A DNA stretch of 64,000 nt from positions 372,001 through 436,000 of the forward strand of contig NZ_FPEJ01000013.1 of assembly GCF_900117445.1 (NCBI RefSeq), read 5' to 3'. Source of the DNA: Hyphomicrobium sp. NDB2Meth4 (GTDB lineage: Bacteria; Pseudomonadota; Alphaproteobacteria; Rhizobiales; Hyphomicrobiaceae). Of this stretch, positions 24,164-33,273 are shown one piece after another. The notes beneath the pieces were generated by a model. It did no database searches, was not told the origin of the DNA, and saw only the letters and a list, made by a program, of their open reading frames with translations. Numbering within the stretch: the first letter of the stretch is position 1; each line of letters starts with the position of its first letter. Position numbers and translations under genes: made by a program.

Positions 24164-26542
24164 ATGGAAACCGACAAGGACGAGCCGCGCCGATCGTTCC
24201 TATTTTCGTTCGGCCTGGACCGCATCGGCCTCATCGCGCTCAAAGCGCCGCTTGTTTCGCTCGGCGTCATTATTCTCCTGACGATCCTCGCCGGCATTGG
24301 CCTGTCGCGCCTGCAGGTCGATGATTCTCTTTCCGAGCTTTTCCGCACCGACACCGAGGAGTTCCGTCGCTACGAGGAGATCGACCGCCGCTTCCCCTCG
24401 AGCGAGTTCGACGTTCTCGTCGTCGTCGAGGGAAAGGATCTTCTCAAGCACAAGGAACTTGAGACCTTCGCCGGCCTGACCACTGAGCTGCAGCTGGTCG
24501 ACGGGGTCGCCGGTCTCGTCTCCATGCTGTCCGCGCGCGACAAGCCTGACGCCACCGGCTACGCGCCGCCTCTTGTCCCCGATGAACTGCCGCCCGCCGG
24601 CCCCGCGTACGACGCGATGCTGGCCGCGCTCAAGTCGAACGACATCGTCAAAGGCAAGTTCCTCTCCGACGATGGCGAGCTTGCGCTGATCGTTATCGCG
24701 CTGGATCGAAAGACCGTGCACGAGAAGAGCGCGCGCACCGTCATCGGCGAGATCAATGCCGTTGTCGAGACCGAGCTGGCTGACAGCGGGCTAACCGCCA
24801 AGCTCACCGGCGCGCCTGTGATGCAGCTCGAGATCCGCAACGCCGTCGAGCGCGACCGCCTCGTCTACAACGGCCTTGGGTTCGTTGTCGGCATGGGCAT
24901 CGCCTATATGTTCTTCAGGCGGCTATCGCTCACCATCATTGCCGTTCTCGGACCCGCCATCGCCATCTTCTGGACCCTCGGCGTTCTCGGCGCGCTCGAT
25001 TTCCGCCTGAACCTCTTCATCAACGTCATCACGCCGTTGATCCTGGTGTCGGGCTTCTCGGATTCGATGCATCTCGTGATGTCGATCCGGCGCGATATCC
25101 TGTCCGGCATGGGCCGCATCGAGGCCGCCCGCAACGCCGTTCTCGACGTGGCCCCGGCGTGCCTTCTGACGGCAATGAACCAGGCGATCTCCATCGTCTC
25201 GTTCGCCTTCGCAGACTCGGCCCTGATCCGCACCTTCGGCTTTGCCGCACTCATGGCGGTCGGCATCTCCTATACCGCCGTCGCCGTCGTGGTGCCGACC
25301 CTCGCTGCCTTGCTCGTCCGTCGCGAGAAGGCGGCAGCCATCGACCCCCACGTGCAGGAGCAGGGCGGCGTCGGCAGGCTGCAGAAGATCACCGATGCGA
25401 TCGTCCGCACCGTCGCTGCGAATGCCCCCGTCTTCTTCACTCTGGCGCTGATCGCCACTGTTCTCTGCGGCATCGCCTACAGCCAGTTGAAGCCACACTA
25501 TCGCCTGGCCGATCAGGTGCCCGACAAGGAGCAGGCGCTCGCCGCCACGGGGCGCCTCGATTCTAAGCTCACCGGCGCCAATCCGATGCACGTGATGATC
25601 CGCTGGACCGGCAACCAGTCGCTCTACGATCCCGAAACGCTGCAGGCCATCGCCCAGGCCCATGACGTGCTTGAGAAGCGTGCGGGCCTCGGCAACGTCT
25701 GGTCGCTGGAAAGCTTGCGCCGCTGGCTCGCCGCCGCCGGTAACGACAGCATCGAGAACGTCAAGCACTACGTCGGCATCCTGCCCGAGCATCTCGTGCG
25801 GCGCTTCATTGCCGAGGACGGCAAGGCCGTGCTCGTCACCGCGCGTCTCCCCGACGTCGATGCCAGCGAGATCCTGCCCGTCGTCGACAACCTCGACAAA
25901 GAGCTGGAGCCCATCCGCAAGGCCAATCCGGGCTATGAGATCTCGGTCACCGGGCTTCCGGCGATCGCTGCCCGCAACTCGGCCAAGCTGATCTGGGACC
26001 TCAACTGGGGTCTCGTCGGTGACATGTTCATCATCTTCATCTTCCTCGGCATCGCGCTGCGTTCGGTGCTGGTGGGTGTCGCCAGCATCATGCCGTCGCT
26101 GTTCCCGATCTTCGCCACCGGCGCGATCCTGTGGGCGACAGGAGAGGGGCTGCAGTTCGCATCCATCGTGGCGATCACGGTTGCGTTCTCGCTCGCCATC
26201 GACTCCACCATCCACTTCCTCAATCGCTTCCGCCTGGAAGAGGAACGGATCGGCGCCACGCAGGAGACCACCTATGCTGCTCTGATGCGCGCGGCCCACC
26301 ACATCGGCCCGCCCGTGGTGCTCACCACCATCGTGCTGGCGCTGGGCCTCGGAGTGACGATGTTGTCTCACCTGCCGTCACTGCGCCTCTTCGGCGAGCT
26401 GGCGGGCGTGTGCCTCTTCGCATCGCTGATCGGGCAGCTCGTCATTCTGCCGTCGGTGCTGATGGTTGGCCGCAGGCTGTTGCCACGCCGCGCAAAAGCA
26501 TCCGCCGACGAGGCCGTCCAGAAGGAAGCGCTTGAAACCTAG
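24164..26542 (+). CDS. MMPL/RND superfamily exporter (792 aa)
   Basis: A twofold-repeated transporter: helix 1 (about 32-50), a large periplasmic loop, helices 2-6 (about 225-385) with GFSDSMHLVMSIRRDI, helix 7 (about 420-440), a second loop, and helices 8-12 (about 620-775) with IVAITVAFSLAIDSTIHFLNRFR. The two ligand-like DSMH and DSTIHF segments mark the MMPL/SSD-type RND proteins, related to HpnN-like exporters of lipids or hopanoids. No membrane-fusion partner is adjacent. The substrate is unknown, with a lipid being likely for the family. Confidence 0.88.
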   Translation: METDKDEPRRSFLFSFGLDRIGLIALKAPLVSLGVIILLTILAGIGLSRLQVDDSLSELFRTDTEEFRRYEEIDRRFPSSEFDVLVVVEGKDLLKHKELETFAGLTTELQLVDGVAGLVSMLSARDKPDATGYAPPLVPDELPPAGPAYDAMLAALKSNDIVKGKFLSDDGELALIVIALDRKTVHEKSARTVIGEINAVVETELADSGLTAKLTGAPVMQLEIRNAVERDRLVYNGLGFVVGMGIAYMFFRRLSLTIIAVLGPAIAIFWTLGVLGALDFRLNLFINVITPLILVSGFSDSMHLVMSIRRDILSGMGRIEAARNAVLDVAPACLLTAMNQAISIVSFAFADSALIRTFGFAALMAVGISYTAVAVVVPTLAALLVRREKAAAIDPHVQEQGGVGRLQKITDAIVRTVAANAPVFFTLALIATVLCGIAYSQLKPHYRLADQVPDKEQALAATGRLDSKLTGANPMHVMIRWTGNQSLYDPETLQAIAQAHDVLEKRAGLGNVWSLESLRRWLAAAGNDSIENVKHYVGILPEHLVRRFIAEDGKAVLVTARLPDVDASEILPVVDNLDKELEPIRKANPGYEISVTGLPAIAARNSAKLIWDLNWGLVGDMFIIFIFLGIALRSVLVGVASIMPSLFPIFATGAILWATGEGLQFASIVAITVAFSLAIDSTIHFLNRFRLEEERIGATQETTYAALMRAAHHIGPPVVLTTIVLALGLGVTMLSHLPSLRLFGELAGVCLFASLIGQLVILPSVLMVGRRLLPRRAKASADEAVQKEALET

Positions 26543-26550
26543 ACCATGCT

Positions 26551-26577
26551 CGCTTCGGGCTCGATCAGCCCGAAGCG
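26551..26577. terminator. Bidirectional hairpin between convergent genes
   Basis: CGCTTCGGGC (26551-26560) and GCCCGAAGCG (26568-26577) are exact reverse complements with a 7-base loop, sitting between the stop codons of the MMPL exporter and gph. A T tract is lacking on both sides. Confidence 0.65.
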
Positions 26578-26594
26578 TGAACCGCCGGTCTCAC

Positions 26595-27269
26595 CTACGC
26601 CGCGGGTACCAGCCTTGCGATAGCTGGCTCCAGCTCGCGGTAGTGGTCGATGACGACGTCTGGCTCGTAAGCTGACACCGGCGTGTCGGTATAGCCGAAG
26701 CTGACGCCGATCACCGGCACGCCAGCAGCCTTCGCCGTCGCAACGTCGACGCCGCTGTCACCGATCATGATGGCGCGCGTCTTGTCACCGCCCACGAGGG
26801 AGATTGTGCCGAGCAACGCGTCCGGGTGCGGCTTTGACGCGCTCAGCGTATCGCGTCCTGCAACCGCATCGAAGTAGCGCGACAGATCGAGCGCATCGAG
26901 CAGCAGCCGCGACATGCCTTCCATCTTGTTGGTGCACACAGCGAGCTTCACACCCCGCGTCTTGAACTTCTCCAAGAGTGGCACGATGCCCTCGAACGGC
27001 CGGCTCGCATCGGCGATGTGCGCCCCGTAGTAGTCGAGATAGAGCGCCAGCAAGTCGGCGTGCTGCGCCTCCGACAAAGCCTCTCCCCTCGGGCCGATCG
27101 CCTTCTCGATCATGTGCTTGGCGCCATGCCCGACATAAGGGCGCAGGCTTATCTCATCGACCCGAGGCAGGCCGAGGTGATCGAGAACGTGGTTCGTCGA
27201 CGCCACGAGATCGGGCGCCGTGTCGACGAGCGTGCCGTCGAGGTCGAACACCAGGGTTAAGTCGCTCAT
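26595..27269 (-). CDS. gph: Phosphoglycolate phosphatase (HAD hydrolase, 224 aa)
   Basis: HAD motif I is FDLDGTLVDT with nucleophile Asp9 and acid Asp11; motif II is VCTNK, motif III involves SKPHPDALL and motif IV MIGDSGVDVATAKAAG. The cap insertion and length match Gph, which removes 2-phosphoglycolate from DNA repair or oxygenase activity. Other small phosphoester substrates are possible. Confidence 0.87.
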   Translation of the reverse strand: MSDLTLVFDLDGTLVDTAPDLVASTNHVLDHLGLPRVDEISLRPYVGHGAKHMIEKAIGPRGEALSEAQHADLLALYLDYYGAHIADASRPFEGIVPLLEKFKTRGVKLAVCTNKMEGMSRLLLDALDLSRYFDAVAGRDTLSASKPHPDALLGTISLVGGDKTRAIMIGDSGVDVATAKAAGVPVIGVSFGYTDTPVSAYEPDVVIDHYRELEPAIARLVPAA

Positions 27270-27404
27270 GAGCCCCCAAATCGAACCTTGCAGTGGTCGC
27301 GGCCGCGCCGGACGCAGCGCCGCGGTGGGGGTTATGTACCTTGAAACGGTGGGGGGCGCACCTTAGACAAATGCTGCCAGCGCCCCTTTAGTCCGGTGAT
27401 CGCC

Positions 27405-28850
27405 ATGGAAAAAAGCCTCAACACGCTGCTCAGGACGCAAGCCTACATCGATGGAGCTTGGGTCGGAGAGCCGCGCACGCCCGTCTTCGACAAGGCGACA
27501 GGCGAGGAAATCGCCCGCGTTCCAGAGCTTGGCGCCGCCGAAACCAACACCGCTATCGAGGCCGCACACCGCGCGTTTCCCGCCTGGTCGAAGCTCCTCG
27601 CCAAAGAGCGCTCCAAGATCATCCGCCGTTGGTATGACCTGATCGTCGAGCACGCCGACGAACTGGCGCTGCTGCTTACCAAGGAGCAGGGCAAGCCGCT
27701 CACCGAAGCGCGCGGCGAAATCATCTACGGCGCCAACTTCGTCGAGCTGTTCGCCGAGGAAGCAAAGCGCGTCTACGGCGAGACCATCCCGACGCACAAG
27801 GCGGACGCCCGCGTGATCGTCATGCGCCAGCCCATCGGCGTCGTCGGCGCCATCACGCCGTGGAACTTCCCGTCGGCCATGATCACCCGCAAGGTGTCGC
27901 CCGCGCTCGCCGCCGGCTGCACGGTCGTGGTGAAGCCGGCCGAGGATACGCCGCTGTCTGCACTCGCCCTGGCCGAGTTGGCACAGCGAGCCGGCATCCC
28001 CAAGGGCGTCTTCAACGTCGTCACCGCCAAGGACCCGGTGCCGGTCGGCCGTGCGCTGACCGAGAGCCCGCTCGTGCGCATGATCACGTTCACCGGCTCG
28101 ACAGAGGTCGGCAAGATCCTCATGGAGCAGGCGGCACGCACCGTGAAGCGTGTCGGCATGGAACTCGGCGGCAATGCGCCGTTCATCGTCTTCGACGATG
28201 CCGATCTCGACCGCGCCGTGGCCGGCGCGCTCGCGTCCAAGTTCCGCAACGCCGGCCAGACCTGCGTGTGCGCCAACCGCATCCTCGTCCAGGACGGCGT
28301 CTACGATGCCTTCGCCGAAAAGCTCACCGCTGCGGTGAAGCAGCTCAAGGTCGGCCCTGGCACCGAGAAGGGCGTCACTGTCGGCCCGCTCATCAACAAG
28401 GCGGCGCTCGAGAAGGTCGAAGAGCACGTCGCCGATGCCCTGTCGCATGGCGCCAAGGCGGTGACCGGCGGCAAGCCGTCGCCGCTCGGCGGCAACTTCT
28501 ACGAGCCGACCGTGCTCACCGGCGTCACCACCGGGATGAAAGTCTCGCGTGAGGAAACCTTCGGGCCTGTCGCGCCGCTGTTCCGCTTCCACACCGAGGA
28601 AGAGGCCATCCGCATGGCCAACGACACCCCGTTCGGCCTCGCCGCCTATTTCTTCACCCGCGACCTCGGGCGCTGCTGGCGCGTTGCCGAGGCGCTGGAA
28701 TACGGCATCGTTGGCGTCAACGAGGGCATCACCTCGACCGAGATCGCCCCCTTCGGCGGCTGGAAGGAAAGCGGCATCGGCCGCGAGGGCTCGCACCACG
28801 GCATCGAGGAATTCCTCGAGATGAAATACACCCTCATGGGCGGCCTCTAG
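27405..28850 (+). CDS. gabD: Succinate-semialdehyde dehydrogenase (NAD(P)+), aldehyde dehydrogenase family (481 aa)
   Basis: An ALDH with TPWNFPSAMITRKVSPALAA, the cofactor-binding FTGSTEVGK, the general-base Glu in MELGGNAPFIVF and the catalytic Cys in FRNAGQTCVCANR. The EGLEYGIVGVNEG-like end (here EALEYGIVGVNEG) and GREGSHHGIEEFLEMKY favour the GabD group, which oxidises succinate semialdehyde from GABA or polyamine breakdown. ATG at 27405 is preferred to the GTG at 27396. No gabT is adjacent. Confidence 0.9.
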   Translation: MEKSLNTLLRTQAYIDGAWVGEPRTPVFDKATGEEIARVPELGAAETNTAIEAAHRAFPAWSKLLAKERSKIIRRWYDLIVEHADELALLLTKEQGKPLTEARGEIIYGANFVELFAEEAKRVYGETIPTHKADARVIVMRQPIGVVGAITPWNFPSAMITRKVSPALAAGCTVVVKPAEDTPLSALALAELAQRAGIPKGVFNVVTAKDPVPVGRALTESPLVRMITFTGSTEVGKILMEQAARTVKRVGMELGGNAPFIVFDDADLDRAVAGALASKFRNAGQTCVCANRILVQDGVYDAFAEKLTAAVKQLKVGPGTEKGVTVGPLINKAALEKVEEHVADALSHGAKAVTGGKPSPLGGNFYEPTVLTGVTTGMKVSREETFGPVAPLFRFHTEEEAIRMANDTPFGLAAYFFTRDLGRCWRVAEALEYGIVGVNEGITSTEIAPFGGWKESGIGREGSHHGIEEFLEMKYTLMGGL

Positions 28851-28935
28851 AGGGCCGCTCCGCTATCTCGCTCTTGCGTCCGGCCCGAGGTGCGCGTAAC
28901 GCAGCGCATCACGGCGGCAAGTTGCGGGAAGAGCG

Positions 28936-29649
28936 ATGACCCAAGACGCACTGAAAGTGGCAGCAGCAGAGCGCGCGCTGACCTTCGTCGAGCCTGGCAT
29001 GCGGCTCGGCCTCGGCACCGGCTCGACGACGGCGAAGTTCGTCGACGCGCTGGGGCGCAAGGTGGCCGCCGGCCTCGACGTCCTTTGCGTCGCGACCTCC
29101 GAAGCGACCCAGATGCAGGCCGAGAAGCTCGGCATCCCCATGTCGACCCTCGATGAGACGCCCTTCCTCGACCTCACTGTCGACGGCGCCGATGAACTCG
29201 ATGGCGAGTTGCGCCTGATCAAGGGCGGCGGCGGCGCCCTGCTGCGCGAGAAGATCGTTGCCACCGCCTCCGGCCGCATGATCGTCATCGCCGACGCCTC
29301 CAAGAAGGTCGATACGCTCGGCGCCTTCCCGCTGCCCCTCGAAGTCGTCACCTTCGGCCTCACCGCCACCCGCAACATGATCTCCGCGCTTGCCGCCGAC
29401 GTCGGCTGCGAAGGTGAGATCAAGGTCCGCATGCAGGCCGACGGCAGCCCGTTCCGCACCGACAGCGGCAACCTCATCCTCGATTGCCACTTCGGTCAGA
29501 TTGAAGACCCCGAAGAGCTCGACGAGGCGCTGAAGCTCGTGCCCGGTGTCATCGAGAACGGCCTTTTCATCGGCATCGCCGACCTCGCCATCATCGCTGC
29601 GCCGGACGGCGTTCTGCTTATCGGCGCCGAGGACGACGACCTTCTCTGA
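28936..29649 (+). CDS. rpiA: Ribose-5-phosphate isomerase A (237 aa)
   Basis: Interconverts ribose 5-phosphate and ribulose 5-phosphate. Family motifs in order: [46 protein letters not shown] and [11 protein letters not shown]. The length is standard. It begins a same-strand run with a DUF2059 gene (24 bases on) and gor, an order I regard as common in this bacterial class. Confidence 0.95.
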   Translation: MTQDALKVAAAERALTFVEPGMRLGLGTGSTTAKFVDALGRKVAAGLDVLCVATSEATQMQAEKLGIPMSTLDETPFLDLTVDGADELDGELRLIKGGGGALLREKIVATASGRMIVIADASKKVDTLGAFPLPLEVVTFGLTATRNMISALAADVGCEGEIKVRMQADGSPFRTDSGNLILDCHFGQIEDPEELDEALKLVPGVIENGLFIGIADLAIIAAPDGVLLIGAEDDDLL

Positions 29650-29672
29650 GCAACGCGGCCAAGGGAATTCCC

Positions 29673-30152
29673 ATGCTTGGATGTTCTACCCTTCGCATCA
29701 TTGCCTGCCTGGCGTTGGTGCTTATCGCGCCACTCGCCCACGCCGAGGATGCCCCAGCTCCAGATCCGGCCCGCATCGCTGCCGCCAAGGAGCTGATGAC
29801 CGTCACCGGCATGACCAAGCAGATGGACGGCATGATCGCCGTGATGGGCGAGGGCTTCCGCAAAGGCGCGCAAGATAGAGCCGGCTCCGCTGCCGCGAAC
29901 GCGCTCGGCAGCGAATTCGACAAACACATGCAGCGGATGATGTCATACCGCGACCAGATGCTGGAGGAGTTCGCCACCATCTACGCGCAACGCTTCACCG
30001 TCGATGAGTTGCAGGCGGTGATCGACTTCTACAAATCCCCCACCGGCCAGAAGTTCATTGCCGCCACGCCGGAGCTTATGCAGGCCGGCGCCCAGATCGG
30101 CATGAAGTACAGCCAGAAGGCCCTGCAAGGGCCCGCATCTCCAGAGAAGTGA
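29673..30152 (+). CDS. DUF2059 domain periplasmic protein (159 aa)
   Basis: A signal peptide (1-24, ending LAHA before EDAP) precedes the DUF2059 domain: a helical repeat ending FTVDELQAVIDFYKSPTGQKFIAATPEL. The function is unknown. It lies between rpiA and gor with gaps of 23 and 31 bases, so the three are probably co-transcribed. Confidence 0.88.
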   Translation: MLGCSTLRIIACLALVLIAPLAHAEDAPAPDPARIAAAKELMTVTGMTKQMDGMIAVMGEGFRKGAQDRAGSAAANALGSEFDKHMQRMMSYRDQMLEEFATIYAQRFTVDELQAVIDFYKSPTGQKFIAATPELMQAGAQIGMKYSQKALQGPASPEK

Positions 30153-30183
30153 CGGCACAGGCCGCAGCCGCACGAGCACTGTC

Positions 30184-31566
30184 ATGAGCAAATTCGACTA
30201 CGACCTGTTCGTCATCGGCGCCGGCTCGGGCGGAGTACGCGCCGCGCGCATCGCCGCCGGATATGGCGCCAAGGTCGCGGTGGCCGAGGAATACCGCGTC
30301 GGCGGCACGTGCGTCATCCGCGGCTGCGTCCCCAAGAAGCTGCTCGTCTACGCCAGCCGCTTTGCCGACGATTTCGAGGACGCGCCCGGCTTCGGCTGGA
30401 CGGTCGGCGAGACCAGCTTCGACTGGGCCGCACTCATCGCCGCCAAGGACAAAGAGCTCTCGCGCCTCGAAGCCGCCTACCGCACCAACCTCGACAGATC
30501 GGGCGTCGAGATCATCCCCGAGCACGCCACCGTCGAAGGCCCCAACGCGGTGAAGCTGTCCGGCTCCGGCAAGACGGTCACGGCCGGAAAGATCCTCATC
30601 GCCACCGGCGGCACACCCTGGATGGGCGACGACATCCCCGGCCGCGAGCACGTCATCACCTCCAACGAGGCGCTCGAACTCCCCGCGCTCCCCAAAAGCA
30701 TCATCGTTGCCGGCGGCGGCTACATCGCGGTCGAGTTCGCCGGCATCTTCGCCAATCTCGGCGTCGACACGACGCTCGTTTATCGCGGCGACAAGATCCT
30801 GCGCGGCTTCGACGAAGACCTGCGCGACCGCCTCACCGAAGCCTACCTCAAGCGCGGCATCAACATCGTCACCGGCCACATCTTCGACCGCATCGACAAG
30901 ACCGGCACCGGGCTTGCCGGACATCTCACCAGCGGCCAAACGCTCGAAGCCGAGAAGATCATGTTTGCCATCGGCCGCACGCCGAACACCAGGGGGCTCG
31001 GTCTGCAGCAGGCCGGCGTCGAGCTGGGCTGGAACGGTCATGTCGTCGTCGACGAATATTCGAAATCCTCCGTCGACAGCATCTTCGCCGTCGGCGATGT
31101 CACCGGACGCACCGCGCTCACCCCGGTCGCCATCCGCGAGGGCCACGCCTTCGCCGACACCGAGTTCGGCGGCAAGCCGCGCATGATCGAGCACACCTTC
31201 ATTCCAACGGCCGTGTTCTCGACGCCCGAACTCGCCAGCATCGGCCTGCCCGAGCACGAGGCGCAGGAGCGCTGCACCCGGCTCGACGTCTACAAGGCTT
31301 CCTTCCGACCCATGCGCGCGACGCTTTCCGGCCGCGACGAGCGCGCCTTCATGAAGCTGCTCGTCGATGGCGACAGCGGCAAGGTCATTGGCTGCCACGT
31401 GCTGGGCGAGGGCGCTGCAGAGATCGTTCAAATGGCAACCGTCGCGATCCGCCTCGGCGCCACCAAGGCCGACTTCGACGCCACGATGGCCCTGCATCCA
31501 ACGATGGCCGAAGAGCTGGTGACGATGCGCGAGAAGTGGATCGCTCCAACCGAAGCCGCCGGCTGA
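30184..31566 (+). CDS. gor: Glutathione-disulfide reductase (460 aa)
   Basis: A flavoprotein disulfide reductase: FAD motif GAGSGGVRAARIAAGYG, redox pair Cys43/Cys48 in GGTCVIRGCVPKKL, NADPH-binding GGGYIAVEFAGIFANLG with the following YRGDKILRGFDEDLR, FAD motif IFAVGDVTGR and the C-terminal HPTMAEE with the catalytic His-Glu. Regenerates glutathione with NADPH in the cytoplasm. The neighbouring rpiA belongs to the pentose-phosphate route that supplies NADPH. Confidence 0.95.
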   Translation: MSKFDYDLFVIGAGSGGVRAARIAAGYGAKVAVAEEYRVGGTCVIRGCVPKKLLVYASRFADDFEDAPGFGWTVGETSFDWAALIAAKDKELSRLEAAYRTNLDRSGVEIIPEHATVEGPNAVKLSGSGKTVTAGKILIATGGTPWMGDDIPGREHVITSNEALELPALPKSIIVAGGGYIAVEFAGIFANLGVDTTLVYRGDKILRGFDEDLRDRLTEAYLKRGINIVTGHIFDRIDKTGTGLAGHLTSGQTLEAEKIMFAIGRTPNTRGLGLQQAGVELGWNGHVVVDEYSKSSVDSIFAVGDVTGRTALTPVAIREGHAFADTEFGGKPRMIEHTFIPTAVFSTPELASIGLPEHEAQERCTRLDVYKASFRPMRATLSGRDERAFMKLLVDGDSGKVIGCHVLGEGAAEIVQMATVAIRLGATKADFDATMALHPTMAEELVTMREKWIAPTEAAG

Positions 31567-31569
31567 GCC

Positions 31570-32328
31570 TTACGCGCCGGCCTTCGTCGCGCGTACCACC
31601 GCGCCGCCAAGATGCCCGCTCTCGATCGCCGCTAGCAAACCAGCGTACCGCCCGTGCACGTGCTCGTAGGCATCGGCGCCCGCCAGCGCTTCGATTGCCG
31701 CGCGCTTCGCCGCGATCCGCTCGACAAGCGCCGCATACCACCGGCGATAGTCGGCACTGATGTCGGCGACGGATTGCAGCCGCCAGCCGCCGTCGCGCAA
31801 CAGCCCCTCGACCCGGTCGATCTTCAGTGGATGCGGCAGGAATGGACGACCCGCGTCCAAGACCGGCGCCTGCGCATAGCCGCCAAGTTCCACGTAGTCG
31901 AACACCATCAGATCGGCACCGGGCTTGGCTCTCCCAGCCAGCGCCCGCAACGCGCCGGCCTGATCGGCAATGGCGTAGAGCACGTTGAACATCACGACCG
32001 CATCAAATCCATCGCCCACGTGCGCGCCCACATCATGGATATCGCAGCACACGAACGTGCCGTCCGGAAAGGCGTCGCGCGCATAGTCGATCGACTTCGG
32101 CTCGATATCGACCCCGGTCGCGCGACCCCAGCCATGCCGCTGCATGTACGCCGCCGTCCCGCCGCGACCGCACCCGGCATCCAGCAGCCGCCGCGAGGCA
32201 TCCTTCGGCAGGCTCGCCAGCGCCAGCTCGATGGCTTCCTCCTCACCCGCATGCGCGTAGTCGCCACCGCGCACCAGCGAGAGGATCTGCTTGCCGAGGT
32301 AGGAATTCATCGCAAACGCGTCGGCCAT
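31570..32328 (-). CDS. Class I SAM-dependent methyltransferase (252 aa)
   Basis: The SAM site LLDAGCGRGGTAAYM and the acidic VDIEPKSIDYA, then CCDIHDV and VVMFNVLYAI, define a small-molecule class I methyltransferase. The N-terminus MNSYLGKQILSLVRGGDYAHAG and the C-terminal helical part resemble ubiquinone- or glycine-methyltransferase-like enzymes; the substrate is unknown. MADAF at 32328 is chosen as start; an ATG at residue 7 is an alternative. Converges on gor with a 3-base gap. Confidence 0.8.
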   Translation of the reverse strand: MADAFAMNSYLGKQILSLVRGGDYAHAGEEEAIELALASLPKDASRRLLDAGCGRGGTAAYMQRHGWGRATGVDIEPKSIDYARDAFPDGTFVCCDIHDVGAHVGDGFDAVVMFNVLYAIADQAGALRALAGRAKPGADLMVFDYVELGGYAQAPVLDAGRPFLPHPLKIDRVEGLLRDGGWRLQSVADISADYRRWYAALVERIAAKRAAIEALAGADAYEHVHGRYAGLLAAIESGHLGGAVVRATKAGA

Positions 32329-32478
32329 CTCGTCGGTCCGGTTGCCGCGGGGAGGGCCGAGCAATGCTCCTCTCACCGGCCCCCGTCAATGCGCGCCTGC
32401 AAGGCCGGCGCGCCCGTCTTAGTTGAAAGAAGCCGGTCTGGATGCTAGGTCGCCACTCCTTCTAAGGAGGCGGCAGGC

Positions 32479-33234
32479 ATGGATCGGCTCAAGGACAAAA
32501 TCGCGCTCGTCACCGGCTCGGCGGCCGGTATCGGGCTCGCCACCGCGCAGCTCTTCGCGGCAGAGGGCGCGCACGTCTACATCACCGACGTCGTTGGTGA
32601 CGCAGCCGAAAAAGCCGCCGCCGAACTCACCGCCAAGGGGCTCAAGGCCTCCGCCATGACCGTCGATGTCTCACGCGGCCAGGACGTCACCGCGCTGATG
32701 CGCGCCATCGAGCAACAGCACCAGAAGCTTGATGTCGTCGTCAACAACGCCGGCATCAACGTGCGCACCGACTTCCGCAACATGTCGGACGCCGATTGGG
32801 TCCGCCTGCGCGAGGTGAACCTCGACGGCATGATCCGCATCGCGCGCGATGCCTTCCCGCTGATGAAGGCGGCGGGCAATGCCTCGCTTATCAACCTCGC
32901 GTCGATCATGGGCCACCGCGGCATGCGCACGCTCGCCGCATACGGCGCCACCAAGGGCGCTATGTCGGCACTAACGCGCGGCCTCGCTGTCGAATATGCG
33001 CCCTTCGGCATCCGCGTGAACGCGCTCGCGCCGGGCTTCATCGAGACCGCGTTGACCGAGCGGGTGCTGCGCATCGAAGCCTTCTCTAAGGCGCTGCTCG
33101 ACCGCACGCCGATGCGCCGCTTCGGCACGTCGGAGGATGTCGCCAACGCCGCGCTGTTCTTCGCTTCCGATGAAAGCGGCTACATCACCGGCGCCGAACT
33201 CGCCATCGACGGCGGCATGCAAGCCGCGCTCTGA
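32479..33234 (+). CDS. Short-chain dehydrogenase/reductase (251 aa)
   Basis: A classical SDR: cofactor motif TGSAAGIG (12-19), NNAG (89-92), Ser142 and Tyr155-x3-Lys159 (YGATK), and the DGG end. The substrate is not deducible; the overall pattern is like 3-oxoacyl-ACP reductase or sugar/alcohol dehydrogenases. A perfect AAGGAGG lies 8 bases upstream of the ATG, suggesting strong translation. Confidence 0.9.
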   Translation: MDRLKDKIALVTGSAAGIGLATAQLFAAEGAHVYITDVVGDAAEKAAAELTAKGLKASAMTVDVSRGQDVTALMRAIEQQHQKLDVVVNNAGINVRTDFRNMSDADWVRLREVNLDGMIRIARDAFPLMKAAGNASLINLASIMGHRGMRTLAAYGATKGAMSALTRGLAVEYAPFGIRVNALAPGFIETALTERVLRIEAFSKALLDRTPMRRFGTSEDVANAALFFASDESGYITGAELAIDGGMQAAL

Positions 33235-33240
33235 CCCCCT

Positions 33241-33258
33241 CTCCCCGCGAGCGGGGAG
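33241..33258. terminator. Hairpin after the SDR gene
   Basis: CTCCCCGC (33241-33248) and GCGGGGAG (33251-33258) pair with a two-base loop directly after the SDR stop. The sequence resembles the inner hairpin of the repeat at 47239-47265, so it may be a dispersed element serving as a transcription end. Confidence 0.5.
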
Positions 33259-33273
33259 CGAGAATGAGGCCGC